NCBI GenBank assembly: GCA_037441775.1
Contig: JBBIRO010000011.1
Location: 1-64,000, forward strand
Direction of reading: 5' to 3'
Length of the DNA stretch: 64,000 nt
Source: CAMTWB01 sp037441775
GTDB lineage: Bacteria > Desulfobacterota > Syntrophia > Syntrophales > CAMTWB01
Part shown: positions 53,483 through 63,156 of the stretch, one piece after another
Layout: every line of letters starts with the position of its first letter
Position numbering within the stretch: the stretch's first letter is position 1
The notes under the pieces: generated by a model
The model's database searches: none
What the model was told of the DNA's origin: nothing
What the model saw: the letters and a program-made list of their open reading frames with translations, nothing else
Translations under genes and position numbers: made by a program

Positions 53483-53790
53483 CGACTTCGTAATAAGCAC
53501 GGATGCAGCTTTGAGGCTAAATCCCTCGCCACTCAAGGCAATGCCCACCTTGTTGGCGCAAGCGCTCTTGACTATTGCCAAATCGCCGCGGGCACAAGGC
53601 CCGCGGCTACAGATAATTGGGCAATCCCGGCTCGTCCCGCCAGACAGCGGAAGTCAGAGCAGCGTACTTTTAGATTGACAACTGGCCCACGTTGTTATAG
53701 CAGTTCCGCGGCTTCAAGTTTGACGGCTTCGTAAAAAGTCAAAAGCCAGCTCTCCCATGAGGGGAGAGGGTTCTTGAATGTTGTGACGCG
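53480..53790. repeat. Tandem dispersed-element block in the gap before tRNA-Met
   Basis: One left end, TGACGACTTCGTAATAAGC, begins on the stop codon of the FG-GAP gene; its interior has AAATCCCTCGCCACTC (shared with 21823-21838) and the ATTGCCAAATCGC...GGGCACAAGGCCCGCGGCTAC module. A second left end, TGACGGCTTCGTAAAAAGTC, starts at 53721 with the CT-rich interior (CTCTCCCATGAGGGGAGAGG). Right ends are degenerate. No gene is present in this 321-bp gap. Confidence 0.7.
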
Positions 53791-53803
53791 TTTTTTTCGC
53801 TTC

Positions 53804-53880
53804 GGCGGTGTAGCTCAGATGGTTAGAGCATGCGGCTCATATCCGCAGTGTCCGGGGTTCGATTCCCTGCACCGCCACCA
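53804..53880 (+). tRNA. tRNA-Met (CAT), elongator type
   Basis: 77 bases with encoded CCA. Acceptor GGCGGTG pairs with CACCGCC; anticodon loop CTCATAT gives CAT. The first acceptor pair is G-C, so it is not the initiator. An Ile2 tRNA with modified CAT cannot be fully excluded. Confidence 0.92.
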
Positions 53881-54003
53881 TTTATATTTAATTCGGGCCT
53901 TCCAATGCATTATGGCATTTCTTGGCCATATGCGACCACCTCCCTGACGGCAATCGCCAATATGAACCTGAAATTTTGTGCCTAAACAGCAATATCACCT
54001 AAA

Positions 54004-54036
54004 AAAAGGGGTTAACTTGAAAAGTTAACCCCTTTT
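54004..54036. terminator. Bidirectional rho-independent terminator between convergent tRNA genes
   Basis: AAAAGGGGTTAACTT (54004-54018), loop GAA, AAGTTAACCCCTTTT (54022-54036): a perfect 15-bp stem with A and T tracts on both sides, serving tRNA-Met from the left and tRNA-Asp from the right. Confidence 0.88.
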
Positions 54037-54040
54037 AATC

Positions 54041-54117
<77 letters not shown>

Positions 54118-54150
54118 GCTGTTTATATATGCCTTTGTCAGCAGTTTTCC

Positions 54151-54226
54151 TGGTAGGCGGAACAGGACTTGAACCTGTGACATCCACGGTGTAAGCGTGG
54201 CGCTCTGCCGACTGAGCTACCCGCCT
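54151..54226 (-). tRNA. tRNA-Val (TAC)
   Basis: 76 bases with encoded CCA. Acceptor AGGCGGG pairs with TCCGCCT (one G-T pair), anticodon TAC in loop CTTACAC. It lies 33 bases upstream of tRNA-Asp in the same direction, so both probably come from one transcript. Confidence 0.94.
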
Positions 54227-54283
54227 TCTGAACGTTCACTGAAGCGGGTATTACCAATGTTGCCTATTTATGTCAAGAGCAAA

Positions 54284-54306
54284 TAACGCCTTTGTAAAAA
54301 GTCCGG
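54284..54306. repeat. Half-copy of the dispersed element downstream of lon
   Basis: TAACGCCTTTGTAAAAAGTC is one terminus only, ending 10 bp from the lon stop. Confidence 0.5.
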
Positions 54307-54315
54307 ATGACCCTG

Positions 54316-56739
54316 TTAATTTACGTGCGGGCGTGGCCAGGGGGGGGTAGCATTCGCCCCGGTAAGGCGCCCATCAATTTCTATTTCCTTGATATTATCA
54401 TCGCGACATAATGCAACTTTTAATACCTCGTCCACGTGTTCCACGAAAATTATTTCCATGGTCTTAAGAACATTCACCGGCACATCATCAAGATCCTTTT
54501 CGTTTTCTCGGGGGATAATGACCGTTTTTATATTTCCTCGATGCGCGGCAAGCAGTTTTTCCTTAAGCCCGCCTATGGGAAGCACCCTACCCCGCAGCGT
54601 TATTTCACCTGTCATGGCCAAGTCGCCCCTAACCTTTTTTCCGGTAAAGGCCGACGAAATAGATACGGCAATGGCAATCCCCGCTGATGGACCGTCTTTA
54701 GGGATTGCCCCTTCCGGAACATGAACATGAATGTCAACTTCTTTATAAAAGTTTTCCGACAATCCAAACTGTTCCGCCCTGGCCCTCACATAAGTAAGGG
54801 CTGCCTGTGCTGATTCCTGCATCACATCGCCGAGCTTTCCGGTGAGTGTCATTTTTCCAGTGCCCTGCATAATGGAGGACTCAATAGTCAAGAGTTCCCC
54901 TCCGACCTCCGTCCAGGCCAGACCAATTGATACACCGACATCATCTTTCCCCTCTATTTCGCCGTGCCGGAATTTTTTTACACCTAGATAGACGGGAACT
55001 GTTTTCGAGCTGATTTTTATGACCTCGTCGGAAGCATCCGTTACTATTTTCCTTGCAACCTTGCGGCAGATGGAAGATATCTCTCTTTCCAGGTTTCTAA
55101 CTCCGGCTTCCCGGGTATAACAGCGGATGATGTTTAGCAAGGCGCCATCGGAGAAAACTAATTTATCCGGGTTAAGCCCGTTAGTCTCGACAGATTTAGG
55201 CACCAGATATTTTTTCCCGATGCTAAGTTTTTCGAGTTCCGTGTATCCGGCGATACGGATTACCTCCATCCTGTCCTGCAAGGCTGCTGGTATAGTTTGG
55301 AGAATATTTGCCGTAGTAATGAACATAACATTGGAAAGATCGTAATCAACTTCCAGATAGTTGTCATTAAAGGCATAATTCTGCTCGGGATCGAGAACCT
55401 CCAGCAATGCTGATGCGGGATCTCCTCGGAAATCCGAGCATAGCTTATCTATTTCATCCAGACAAAAAACAGGATTGTTTGATCCGGCCTTCTTGAGTAG
55501 TTGTACTATCTTACCCGGCATGGCGCCGATATAAGTCCGGCGATGCCCCCGTATCTCCGCTTCATCTCGCACTCCCCCCAGGGATAGACGAACAAATTTT
55601 CTATTTGTGGCCCGCGCTACAGACTTGGCTACGGATGTTTTACCTACACCCGGGGGACCAACAAAGCACAAGATAGAGCTCTTGTTCTTTTTCACTAATG
55701 ATTGAACGGCAAGGTATTCGAGAATCCTTTCTTTTACCTTTTTTAGCCCGTAATGGTCCTCTTCCAGAATTGCCTCTGATTCCTTGAGCTTATAATTGTT
55801 TTCCGTAACTTCCGACCAGGGCATGTCGAGGAGCCATTGGATATAGTTCCTGACGACCGTGGCTTCCGCTGACATGGGGGCCATCATTTGCAGTTTCTTT
55901 ATCTCTTCCTGGACCTTTTTATGGGCTTCTTCGGATAGTTTTTTTTGTTTTAACCTCTTCTCCATTTCGGCGATTTCGTTTTTAAAATCGTCCTTTTCCC
56001 CCATTTCTTTCTGGATGGCGCGCATCTGTTCATTCAGATAATAGTCCTTCTGGGTCTTATCCATCTGTTTTTTGACCCGTTTCTTTATCTTATCCTCCAC
56101 CTCCAGTATTTCAATCTCAGCCATAATCATGGCATATATTTCTTCCAGCCGGTGGGTGATGTTGAAATTTTCCAGGATCCGCTGTTTGTCCTCCAACTTG
56201 ACCCCCAGGTGGGATATGACAATATCACCCAGTTTCGATGGGTCATCAAAAGAATTGATAGTGCTGATTATTTCGATATTGGCTTTTTTGCTTAATTTTA
56301 CGTATTTTTCGAAGGAATCTTTAATATTTCTAATCAAGGCTTCGGTTTGCACCTGATCCCCATCATCGAACTCATCGGCTTCCGTGACATTGACAAAGAA
56401 GAAATCTTTGCCAGGGAGATACTCGTTGATCACGGCACGTTTTATACCTTCAACCAGCACCTTCACAGTGCCGTCGGGCAGCCGCAGAAGCTGAATGATC
56501 ATGCCTATCGTTCCCGTTGTGTATATATCTGCTTCAGCCGGATCGTCTTTTTTGGCATGTTTCTGGGCAGCCAGGAATATACCCTTCTCTGTTTTCATTG
56601 CGTATTCCAGGCCGGCTATTGATTTTTCCCTTCCCACAAACAGCGGGATGATCATGTGGGGGAAAACAACCACATCCCGAAGGGGAAGGAGCGATATATT
56701 TGTCTTTTTTGGGTCATTGCCACTTTTCTTGTTTAACAT
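54316..56739 (-). CDS. lon: ATP-dependent protease Lon
   Basis: Cytoplasmic AAA+ serine protease of 807 residues. The N-terminal substrate domain begins LPLRDVVVFPHMIIPLFVGR; the Walker A is GPPGVGKTSVAKSVAR; the sensor region follows; the catalytic Ser is in PKDGPSAGIAIAVSI, with the Lys later in GGLKEKLLAAHR. A full-length LonA. Fourth in the order tig-clpP-clpX-lon, 22 bp after clpX, as in many proteobacteria. Confidence 0.97.
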   Translation of the reverse strand: MLNKKSGNDPKKTNISLLPLRDVVVFPHMIIPLFVGREKSIAGLEYAMKTEKGIFLAAQKHAKKDDPAEADIYTTGTIGMIIQLLRLPDGTVKVLVEGIKRAVINEYLPGKDFFFVNVTEADEFDDGDQVQTEALIRNIKDSFEKYVKLSKKANIEIISTINSFDDPSKLGDIVISHLGVKLEDKQRILENFNITHRLEEIYAMIMAEIEILEVEDKIKKRVKKQMDKTQKDYYLNEQMRAIQKEMGEKDDFKNEIAEMEKRLKQKKLSEEAHKKVQEEIKKLQMMAPMSAEATVVRNYIQWLLDMPWSEVTENNYKLKESEAILEEDHYGLKKVKERILEYLAVQSLVKKNKSSILCFVGPPGVGKTSVAKSVARATNRKFVRLSLGGVRDEAEIRGHRRTYIGAMPGKIVQLLKKAGSNNPVFCLDEIDKLCSDFRGDPASALLEVLDPEQNYAFNDNYLEVDYDLSNVMFITTANILQTIPAALQDRMEVIRIAGYTELEKLSIGKKYLVPKSVETNGLNPDKLVFSDGALLNIIRCYTREAGVRNLEREISSICRKVARKIVTDASDEVIKISSKTVPVYLGVKKFRHGEIEGKDDVGVSIGLAWTEVGGELLTIESSIMQGTGKMTLTGKLGDVMQESAQAALTYVRARAEQFGLSENFYKEVDIHVHVPEGAIPKDGPSAGIAIAVSISSAFTGKKVRGDLAMTGEITLRGRVLPIGGLKEKLLAAHRGNIKTVIIPRENEKDLDDVPVNVLKTMEIIFVEHVDEVLKVALCRDDNIKEIEIDGRLTGANATPPWPRPHVN

Positions 56740-56761
56740 TTATTACCCCGGATATTCTGGC

Positions 56762-57985
56762 CTAAGCCGATTCAATTTTGTTTTCCAAGACCAGGATGGG
56801 CTTTTCACCTCTGAGAACGGCCTCTTCATTAATTATGCATTCCCTTATGTCCCTGCGGGATGGAATCTCATACATTATCTCCAACATGATGTTTTCAAGA
56901 ATAGACCGCAAACCTCTGGCCCCCGCTTTTCTGTCCATGGAGACTCTTGCAACTGAGCGTAAGGCGTCATCGGTAAATTTCAGCTTCACCTGGTTTAGCT
57001 CGAAAAGCTTCTTGTACTGTTTTATTATCGCATCCTTCGGTTCCTGCAGGATGCTCACCAATTCTTCCTCGGATAATTCATCAAGTGATGCAATGACTGG
57101 AATTCTGCCAATAAACTCAGGTATCAAACCAAATTTAAGCAGGTCTGATGGCTGAACCTCGGCCAGAAGTTCACCAATCTTGCGATCTTTTTTGCTTTTG
57201 ATATCCGCGCCAAACCCGATCGAATTTGCGCCTAATCTCTTGGCGACAATATCCGGCAGGTCGTTGAACGCACCGCCACAGATAAATAAAATATTAGTCG
57301 TGTCCACCGGTATGAATTCCTGCTGCGGATGCTTGCGGCCGCCTTTTGGTGGTATGTTGGCCACTGTGCCCTCGATAATTTTAAGGAGCGCCTGCTGAAC
57401 ACCCTCGCCGGAAACATCCCGCGTAATAGACGGATTGCCGGATTTTTTGGCAATCTTGTCAATCTCATCAATGTACACAATTCCGCGTGATGCCTTTTCC
57501 ACGTCATAGTCTGCGTTTTGTAACAGACTCAAAATTATGTTCTCCACGTCTTCGCCCACGTATCCGGCCTCTGTCAGGGTAGTGGCATCGGCAATGGCAA
57601 AAGGAACATTCAACATTTTGGCCAGAGTTTTAGCAAGAAGCGTTTTTCCAGAGCCAGTTGGGCCGATCATCAAGATATTGCTCTTCTGGATCTCAACCCC
57701 ATCGCGCTCTGGCTGGCATTGAATGCGGCGATAGTGATTGTAAACCGCCACCGCCAGCATTTTCTTGGGCCTATTCTGTCCAATTACATACTGGTCTAAA
57801 AACTTCTTAATGTTCTTTGGCTCCGGAATTTTTTGCGATTGATCTTCAGATAAGTACACGGCTTGTTCTTCTTCGACAATACATCGGCATAACTCAATAC
57901 ATTCGTCACAAATATAAGCAGTAGGGCCAGCCACCAATTTTCGGACTTCATGTTGTGTCTTGCCACAGAAAGAGCAAAACAGCAT
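56762..57985 (-). CDS. clpX: ATP-dependent Clp protease ATP-binding subunit ClpX
   Basis: Unfoldase for ClpP, 407 residues. The zinc-binding domain (CSFCGK...CDECIELC) starts directly after the chosen ATG, which follows GGGGAGGGG; the 13-residue extension to 58024 is rejected. Walker A GPTGSGKTLLAKTLA, Walker B IVYIDEIDKIA, pore loop GYVGEDVE, and the ClpP-contacting IGF loop (SIGFGADI) are all present. Follows clpP after a 134-bp gap containing half a dispersed element. Confidence 0.97.
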   Translation of the reverse strand: MLFCSFCGKTQHEVRKLVAGPTAYICDECIELCRCIVEEEQAVYLSEDQSQKIPEPKNIKKFLDQYVIGQNRPKKMLAVAVYNHYRRIQCQPERDGVEIQKSNILMIGPTGSGKTLLAKTLAKMLNVPFAIADATTLTEAGYVGEDVENIILSLLQNADYDVEKASRGIVYIDEIDKIAKKSGNPSITRDVSGEGVQQALLKIIEGTVANIPPKGGRKHPQQEFIPVDTTNILFICGGAFNDLPDIVAKRLGANSIGFGADIKSKKDRKIGELLAEVQPSDLLKFGLIPEFIGRIPVIASLDELSEEELVSILQEPKDAIIKQYKKLFELNQVKLKFTDDALRSVARVSMDRKAGARGLRSILENIMLEIMYEIPSRRDIRECIINEEAVLRGEKPILVLENKIESA

Positions 57986-58095
57986 ATTGCCCCTCCCCTG
58001 ATTATAACTTCCTTTTTTTGTCATTCGAAATCCTCTTCTATCAGGCTATTGCCGCTTGTTTTTTTGCTGATTTTATATCTGGTAATCATCTGTGA

Positions 58096-58111
58096 TGACT
58101 TCGTAAAAAAA
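58096..58111. repeat. Half-copy of the dispersed element between clpP and clpX
   Basis: TGACTTCGTAAAAAAA at 58096, 9 bp from the clpP stop. No partner end was seen in the gap. Confidence 0.5.
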
Positions 58112-58119
58112 CCAATTCA

Positions 58120-58701
58120 TCATCTATTAGATACGATCTCATCGATCAGGCCATATTCCTGGGCCTGCTCCGGTGTCATATAATAGTCACGCTCCGTGTC
58201 CATCTTTATCTTCTCCAGCGATTTACCGGTAAGCCCGGAAAGGATACGGTTTAGCTCATCCTTTAAACGGAGGATTTCCCTGGCCTGAATGTCTATATCC
58301 GTCGCTTGTCCATGAAAGCCGCCTAACGGCTGATGAATCAGGATGCGGGAGTGTGGCAGGGAAAAGCGCTTACCCTTCTTCCCGGCCGCAAGCAGGAGGG
58401 CGGCCATGCTCGCCGCCTGCCCCATGCAGACCGTGTATACATCGGGCTTTATGAAATTCATCGTGTCGTAGATTGCCATCCCCGAGCTTACATGGCCGCC
58501 CGGACTGTTTAAGTAAAAATACACCTCTTTGTCCGGATTCTCGGATTCAAGATAAAGCAGTTGGGCAATAATAAGATTCGCCACCTGATCATCAATCGCC
58601 GTCCCAAGAAAAATGATCCTGTCCCTCAAGAGACGCGAAAAGATGTCAAAAGCCCTCTCGCCGCGGCCATCCTGCTCAATTACCATCGGAATCAGGTTCA
58701 C
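58120..58701 (-). CDS. clpP: ATP-dependent Clp protease proteolytic subunit ClpP
   Basis: Serine peptidase of 193 residues that forms the tetradecameric chamber. Catalytic Ser in MGQAASMAALL, His in LPHSRILIHQPLGG, and the later Asp. GTG start at 58701 overlaps the trigger-factor stop (GTGA), a coupling typical of this operon. GGGAGA lies upstream. Confidence 0.97.
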   Translation of the reverse strand: MNLIPMVIEQDGRGERAFDIFSRLLRDRIIFLGTAIDDQVANLIIAQLLYLESENPDKEVYFYLNSPGGHVSSGMAIYDTMNFIKPDVYTVCMGQAASMAALLLAAGKKGKRFSLPHSRILIHQPLGGFHGQATDIDIQAREILRLKDELNRILSGLTGKSLEKIKMDTERDYYMTPEQAQEYGLIDEIVSNR

Positions 58702-60023
58702 CGGGCATCTCCCTTCTCATCAATCGCCGCAGCCTCATTTGTTAGTGCGTGATTTTCAATATATTTGAACACTTTATCATGCTGAAGTTGATGTATTAAT
58801 TGTTCCATCATTTTGCTTTCCGTAAACTTCTTTTTCAGCCCCTCAAAGTCATCCTTGCGTGCTTCCGCCATAGATCTCAGCGCGGACTCAACTTCTTCAG
58901 GACCGACTTCGATGGATTCTTTGGCCTGAATCGCATCCAGGATATACATTGACTTTAATGTCTTCACCGCCGCAGGTTTCAGGGAGTTATATAGTTTGTA
59001 AGAACTTTCCAGTGCCTTCTCCTTCGGCATTCCGCGCGACATCAGATAGCGTGCGTTCTCTTCTATCATTGAAAATATTTGTCTCTCAATCATGGAGGGC
59101 GGCACTTCAAATTCATTGATCTTGATCAATTCGTCAAGGATTTCGCTTTCAAATTTTGCGTTTGCCTCGTTTGAATATTCTGCTTCCAGAGATTTTCTGA
59201 TGCCGTCCAGCAATTCCTCGAAAGATGAATGCTGTTGAAAATTACTTATGAAATTATCATCGATCTCAGGAAGTGTCTGCTTTTGTATCTGCTTTATTTT
59301 TACTTGAAACAACGCGGTATTACCTGCGTAAGTACTGTCATGATAGTCTGACGGATAGGTAACGGTAAATTCCTTTTCATCACCTGTCTTGAGGCCCAGC
59401 AACTGCTCTTCAAAAGCGGGCAATGCTGAGCTTCCGTTTAGCTGCAAATTAGCGTCAAGCCCTTTTAGGGCATCACTGGGCTTCCCATCAATAAATCCTT
59501 GATAGTCAAATGTCACATAGTCGTCTGTAGTCGAGATATGACCTTCCGGAACAGCCGCGAAGGTAGCCAGGGATTTTCTTAATTTCTGTAGTACATTATC
59601 AATATCTTCATCCTTAACCGGACGGATAGTTTTCTTTATGTCTAAACCAATATAGCCCACGGGATCGATCACCGGCGGAACTTCCACCGTCGCAGTAAAA
59701 ATGAAGTTTTTATCCGGCTCAATGCCCTCCTGTTCGATTTTAGGCTGGGTCAGAGCATCGATCCCATTTTTTTTCAGAGAATCGAAATAACAACTATTTA
59801 CGATGTTATAGACGGCCTCTTCTTCGGCCTTGTCCTTATAATAAGTCTCAAGAATCGGCCGCGGCACCTTGCCAGGGCGAAATCCTTTGAGTTTGGAGGT
59901 CTTGGATATCTTTGTGTATGCAGCATCCAGCTCTTTTTTTACCTTCTCCCAAGGCACATCGAATTGAAGTTTCCTGATAACCTGGCTGACCTCATCTATT
60001 TTAACCGCCGCCGTTTCAGTCAC
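58698..60023 (-). CDS. tig: Trigger factor
   Basis: Ribosome-bound chaperone and prolyl isomerase, 441 residues. The ribosome-binding signature GFRPGKVP is at about residues 45-52, the FKBP-like domain (DYVTFDYQGFIDGK...) follows, then the long helical C-domain. GTG at 60023 is the best start, with AAGGAG 11 bases upstream; the open frame continuing upstream only passes through tRNA-Leu. First of tig-clpP-clpX-lon. Confidence 0.94.
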   Translation of the reverse strand: MTETAAVKIDEVSQVIRKLQFDVPWEKVKKELDAAYTKISKTSKLKGFRPGKVPRPILETYYKDKAEEEAVYNIVNSCYFDSLKKNGIDALTQPKIEQEGIEPDKNFIFTATVEVPPVIDPVGYIGLDIKKTIRPVKDEDIDNVLQKLRKSLATFAAVPEGHISTTDDYVTFDYQGFIDGKPSDALKGLDANLQLNGSSALPAFEEQLLGLKTGDEKEFTVTYPSDYHDSTYAGNTALFQVKIKQIQKQTLPEIDDNFISNFQQHSSFEELLDGIRKSLEAEYSNEANAKFESEILDELIKINEFEVPPSMIERQIFSMIEENARYLMSRGMPKEKALESSYKLYNSLKPAAVKTLKSMYILDAIQAKESIEVGPEEVESALRSMAEARKDDFEGLKKKFTESKMMEQLIHQLQHDKVFKYIENHALTNEAAAIDEKGDAR

Positions 60024-60058
60024 AGTAAAGTCATCTCCTTTTTTAAAGTTTTCTATCC

Positions 60059-60145
60059 TGGTGCGAGAGAGGGGAGTTGAACCCCTATCCGCCTGCGCGG
60101 GCTGGATCCTAAGTCCAGTGCGTCTGCCAGTTCCGCCACTCTCGC
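60059..60145 (-). tRNA. tRNA-Leu (TAG)
   Basis: 87 bases with encoded CCA and a long variable arm. Acceptor GCGAGAG pairs with CTCTCGC; anticodon TAG lies in ACTTAGG. It is 35 bp upstream of tig on the same strand. Confidence 0.94.
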
Positions 60146-60261
60146 CTTGCTGTACTTCAATAGCTTGTGAAAAGTATATATTCACTGCAGAGGTCATTGT
60201 CAACCCGCAAATCAATCTCATAGACATCAGCGGGCCTAAGTTGCAGCGAATACTAAACAAA

Positions 60262-60290
60262 CAAAAGAAAAGCCGCCGAAAAGGCGGCCC
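60262..60290 (-). terminator. Rho-independent terminator after tRNA-Pro
   Basis: On the minus strand GCCGCC, a TTTTC loop, GGCGGC, then TTTTCTTTTG. It lies 16 bp beyond the 3' end of tRNA-Pro. Confidence 0.8.
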
Positions 60291-60305
60291 CTCTTTTTCT
60301 ATTAA

Positions 60306-60382
<77 letters not shown>

Positions 60383-60637
60383 ACTGATGATGCTTGAATC
60401 TTGCGCGGCATTACCATTATAAAAAACTAAAGTCAAGGATAAGTCGAGTAACCACACAGGAGTCATATGACAGGCCTTAGGAGCGTCCCCCTTGGCGACA
60501 GGCAAAACCGTTGCCACCCACAAGGGGCGGCACTTTCTACTATCTCCTGTCTGATTGCCATTTTCTCCTTGATATTGGCATCACTTTCTATTATGTAAGA
60601 CCATCGTGATGAACGGATTGTCCAATATAATTTGATT

Positions 60638-61264
60638 ATGGGGTTTCCCGTGTCACATCGTTTCCCGCTTTTACTGGTTATTGCCGCCCTGGTCATCTGC
60701 GGTACTGGCTCAGCCCTGGCCAAAGGGAATATCTATCAATATATTGATGAATCAGGCGTAATCCATTTAACCAACGTCCCGTCGCGCAATGGCGTTCAAT
60801 ACACTTTGGTATGGCGAGAGAGGGTTCATATCGATCCCCGGATTGATGTGGCTCAGTATGATACGATAATTTCCAGCGCAGCCCGGAAATACAACATCGA
60901 CAGGAACCTGATCCAGGCGGTTATCAAAGCGGAGTCCAACTTCAACCCCAAAGCTGTCTCGCCCGTCGGCGCCCGGGGATTGATGCAACTTATGCCGGCC
61001 ACCGCCGCGTCTCTCAATGTCTCGAATTCATTCCATCCAGAAAGCAATATCGAGGGCGGCGTAAGGTATCTGCGTTACCTCATGAATTTATTTCCGGGTG
61101 ACTTGAAAATTGCGCTGGCGGCATATAACGCCGGCGAGGGCGCGGTGATGCGATACGGCAACAGGATACCGCCCTTCAAGGAAACGCAAACCTATGTCAA
61201 ACGGGTTTTGGCCTTATACGACGCCTACAAGAGACAAAATGATTCGCTGGCCAGATACAACTGA
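60638..61264 (+). CDS. Lytic murein transglycosylase (SLT domain)
   Basis: Exported peptidoglycan-cleaving enzyme, 208 residues from ATG 60638. The signal peptide (HRFPLLLVIAALVICGTGSALA) is followed by a short DUF4124-like strand (IYQYIDESGVIHLTNVP). The SLT domain has the catalytic Glu in AVIKAESNFNPKAVS and the downstream GARGLMQLMPATA, AAYNAGEGAV blocks. No strong Shine-Dalgarno is seen, and TTG 60632 or GTG 60650 are alternatives. Its 3' end overlaps the convergent ComEA-like gene by 51 bp. Confidence 0.88.
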   Translation: MGFPVSHRFPLLLVIAALVICGTGSALAKGNIYQYIDESGVIHLTNVPSRNGVQYTLVWRERVHIDPRIDVAQYDTIISSAARKYNIDRNLIQAVIKAESNFNPKAVSPVGARGLMQLMPATAASLNVSNSFHPESNIEGGVRYLRYLMNLFPGDLKIALAAYNAGEGAVMRYGNRIPPFKETQTYVKRVLALYDAYKRQNDSLARYN

Positions 61265-61828
61265 TGAAGCAGATATTTTGTCCACATGGAAGTATTTTTT
61301 AAGGCTATTGAACCGCTTTTCTTTGATCCCCTTGATTTCCTTTAATTCATCGAGTTTCCTCAGGCCGCCCCGCCCCTGCCTCAACCGAATTATTTGCTCA
61401 GCGGTCTTCTCGCCAATTTGGGGAATAAGCATCAGATCTTCCTTGGTGACCTGATTGATGTCCAGGGTCAAACCAAGCAGGAGCCTCTTGCTGGGCTTGA
61501 TCATCCCCTTTTTTTCCAACAGGCCGTTTTCAAAGTGGTAATGATTCTCCTTTTCCAATATCTTTTGGAGACTTGCCTGGTTGGAAATATTCCGGATGTC
61601 GGCAGCGATTGATAAATCCTGAAAAGTCGCCCCGGGAGGCAGAAAATAAATCCCCGGGGAGGGCGCATCGCCGCTAAGCTCAACAATAACATTTTCGATG
61701 TTAGTTTCATTATGGGGCAAAATGGCGCCGGGGGGTGGCCCCGGGGCAATCCTCTGGAAACCCCAAAAAATGACTGAGCACAGCAGAAAATAGGCCAGGC
61801 CGCGCGTCTGTCTAGGTGTTATTTTCAC
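61214..61828 (-). CDS. ComEA-like membrane protein with helix-hairpin-helix
   Basis: Protein of 204 residues from GTG 61828, which follows AAAGGAAA. One N-terminal membrane helix (about 8-24, GLAYFLLCSVIFWGF) is followed by an SLBB-like beta-region (VIVELSGDAPSPGIYFLPPG) and two helix-hairpin-helix units (LTLDINQVTKEDLMLIPQIGEKTAEQII, seen as key blocks LMLIPQIG and LDELKEIKGI). Competence protein ComEA binds incoming DNA in this way. The order, SLBB plus HhH, matches. No other competence genes are nearby. Confidence 0.8.
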   Translation of the reverse strand: MKITPRQTRGLAYFLLCSVIFWGFQRIAPGPPPGAILPHNETNIENVIVELSGDAPSPGIYFLPPGATFQDLSIAADIRNISNQASLQKILEKENHYHFENGLLEKKGMIKPSKRLLLGLTLDINQVTKEDLMLIPQIGEKTAEQIIRLRQGRGGLRKLDELKEIKGIKEKRFNSLKKYFHVDKISASSVVSGQRIILSLVGVV

Positions 61829-61935
61829 GGGTTTTCCTTTGGATAATACGATAATGGCGTGCTTTTGGCCAGGTCGCATTTATTAGCCACCTGCTCCCCT
61901 TACCCTACCGATACCCAATGCTGCTGGCGCCTTGG

Positions 61936-63156
61936 TCAGGTCTTCCTATCCAAGCAAAAAGCCTGGTGCAGGACATTAACAGCCAGTTCCGTATATTTGG
62001 CCTCGATTACACAGGATATCTTGATTTCTGAAGTGCTGATCATCATAATGTTAATGCCTTCCCTGGCGAGGGTGGCAAACATTTTGGCGGCGACACCGGA
62101 GTGACTCACCATCCCCACCCCGATTATCGATATTTTAGCGACATTATCGTCAATTTCCACCCTCTCGGCTCCAATTTCGTTGACCACCTTTTCCACTATA
62201 CGACGCGCCTCCTGCAAGTCTTTGCGGGAGACAGTGAAGGTCATGTCCGTATAACCAGCCCTGCTGGCGTTTTGTATAATCATATCCACCACGATATTAT
62301 GCTCGGAAAGCGGGGTGAAAATGCGAGCGGCGACACCGGGCCTATCCGGTACGCTGACTACGGTAATCTTGGCCTGATCTCGATCATAGGTCACGCCTGA
62401 AAGGACTTCTTTTTCCATATCACAATCCTCCTTGGTCACCAGGGTGCCTCCCCCATCGGTGAAAGATGATTTAACATAAACGGGAACATTGTATTTCTTG
62501 GCAAGTTCAACGCTGCGCGGCTGCAAAACTTTGGCGCCGGCCCTGGCCATCTCAAGCATCTCGTCGTAGGAGATTCTGTCAAGGCGACGCGCTTTGATGC
62601 AAATATTCGGATCGGTGGTATAAACCCCATCCACATCGGTATATATTTCACAAACATCGGCTTTAAGTGCTGCTGCCAGGGCCACAGCGCTGGTATCAGA
62701 GCCGCCCCTTCCCAACGTGGTTATATTGTTTAGTTCGTCGATTCCCTGAAAGCCAGCCACCACGACAATAAAACCTCCGTCAAGCAGTTGGCATATTTTG
62801 TCTGTTTCTACAGCTAGTATTCGGGCCTTCTTAAAGGCTTGATCGGTCTTAACAGGCACCTGGAAGCCCAGTAAGGAGCGGGCAGCGTGGCCCATCCTGT
62901 TTAGTACAATTGCAAGGAGGCTAATTGTCACCTGCTCGCCCATAGAAATAAGAGCGTCATACTCCCGGGGGTCGGGGTCATCGGCCGCGCTGGTGGCAAG
63001 CTGAATCAGCCGATCCGTTTCTCCCGCCATCGCTGAAAGAACTACTACGACGCCGTTCCCCTCCTCCTTGACCTTAACAACCTTGCGGGCGATGTTTTCT
63101 ATCTTTCCCAGGTCAGCAACTGATGTCCCTCCGTACTTCTGGACGATTAATGCCAT
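61936..63156 (-). CDS. lysC: Aspartate kinase
   Basis: Phosphorylates aspartate in the pathway to lysine, threonine and methionine; 406 residues. Kinase motif VQKYGGTSVAD at the N-terminus, TLGRGGSDTSAVALAAAL and the FTDVDGVYTTDP-like EIYTDVDGVYTTDP block. Two C-terminal ACT domains (SVPDRPGVAARIF and VSHSGVAAKMFATLAREGINI) imply feedback by lysine or threonine. The ATG is preceded by AAGGAGGAG and lies 44 bp inside the 3' end of tsaE. Confidence 0.96.
   Translation of the reverse strand: MALIVQKYGGTSVADLGKIENIARKVVKVKEEGNGVVVVLSAMAGETDRLIQLATSAADDPDPREYDALISMGEQVTISLLAIVLNRMGHAARSLLGFQVPVKTDQAFKKARILAVETDKICQLLDGGFIVVVAGFQGIDELNNITTLGRGGSDTSAVALAAALKADVCEIYTDVDGVYTTDPNICIKARRLDRISYDEMLEMARAGAKVLQPRSVELAKKYNVPVYVKSSFTDGGGTLVTKEDCDMEKEVLSGVTYDRDQAKITVVSVPDRPGVAARIFTPLSEHNIVVDMIIQNASRAGYTDMTFTVSRKDLQEARRIVEKVVNEIGAERVEIDDNVAKISIIGVGMVSHSGVAAKMFATLAREGINIMMISTSEIKISCVIEAKYTELAVNVLHQAFCLDRKT

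Noticed and set aside
54231..54238. GAACGTTC as a LexA box
   Set aside because: It lacks the four-base spacer and lies beside a tRNA gene.
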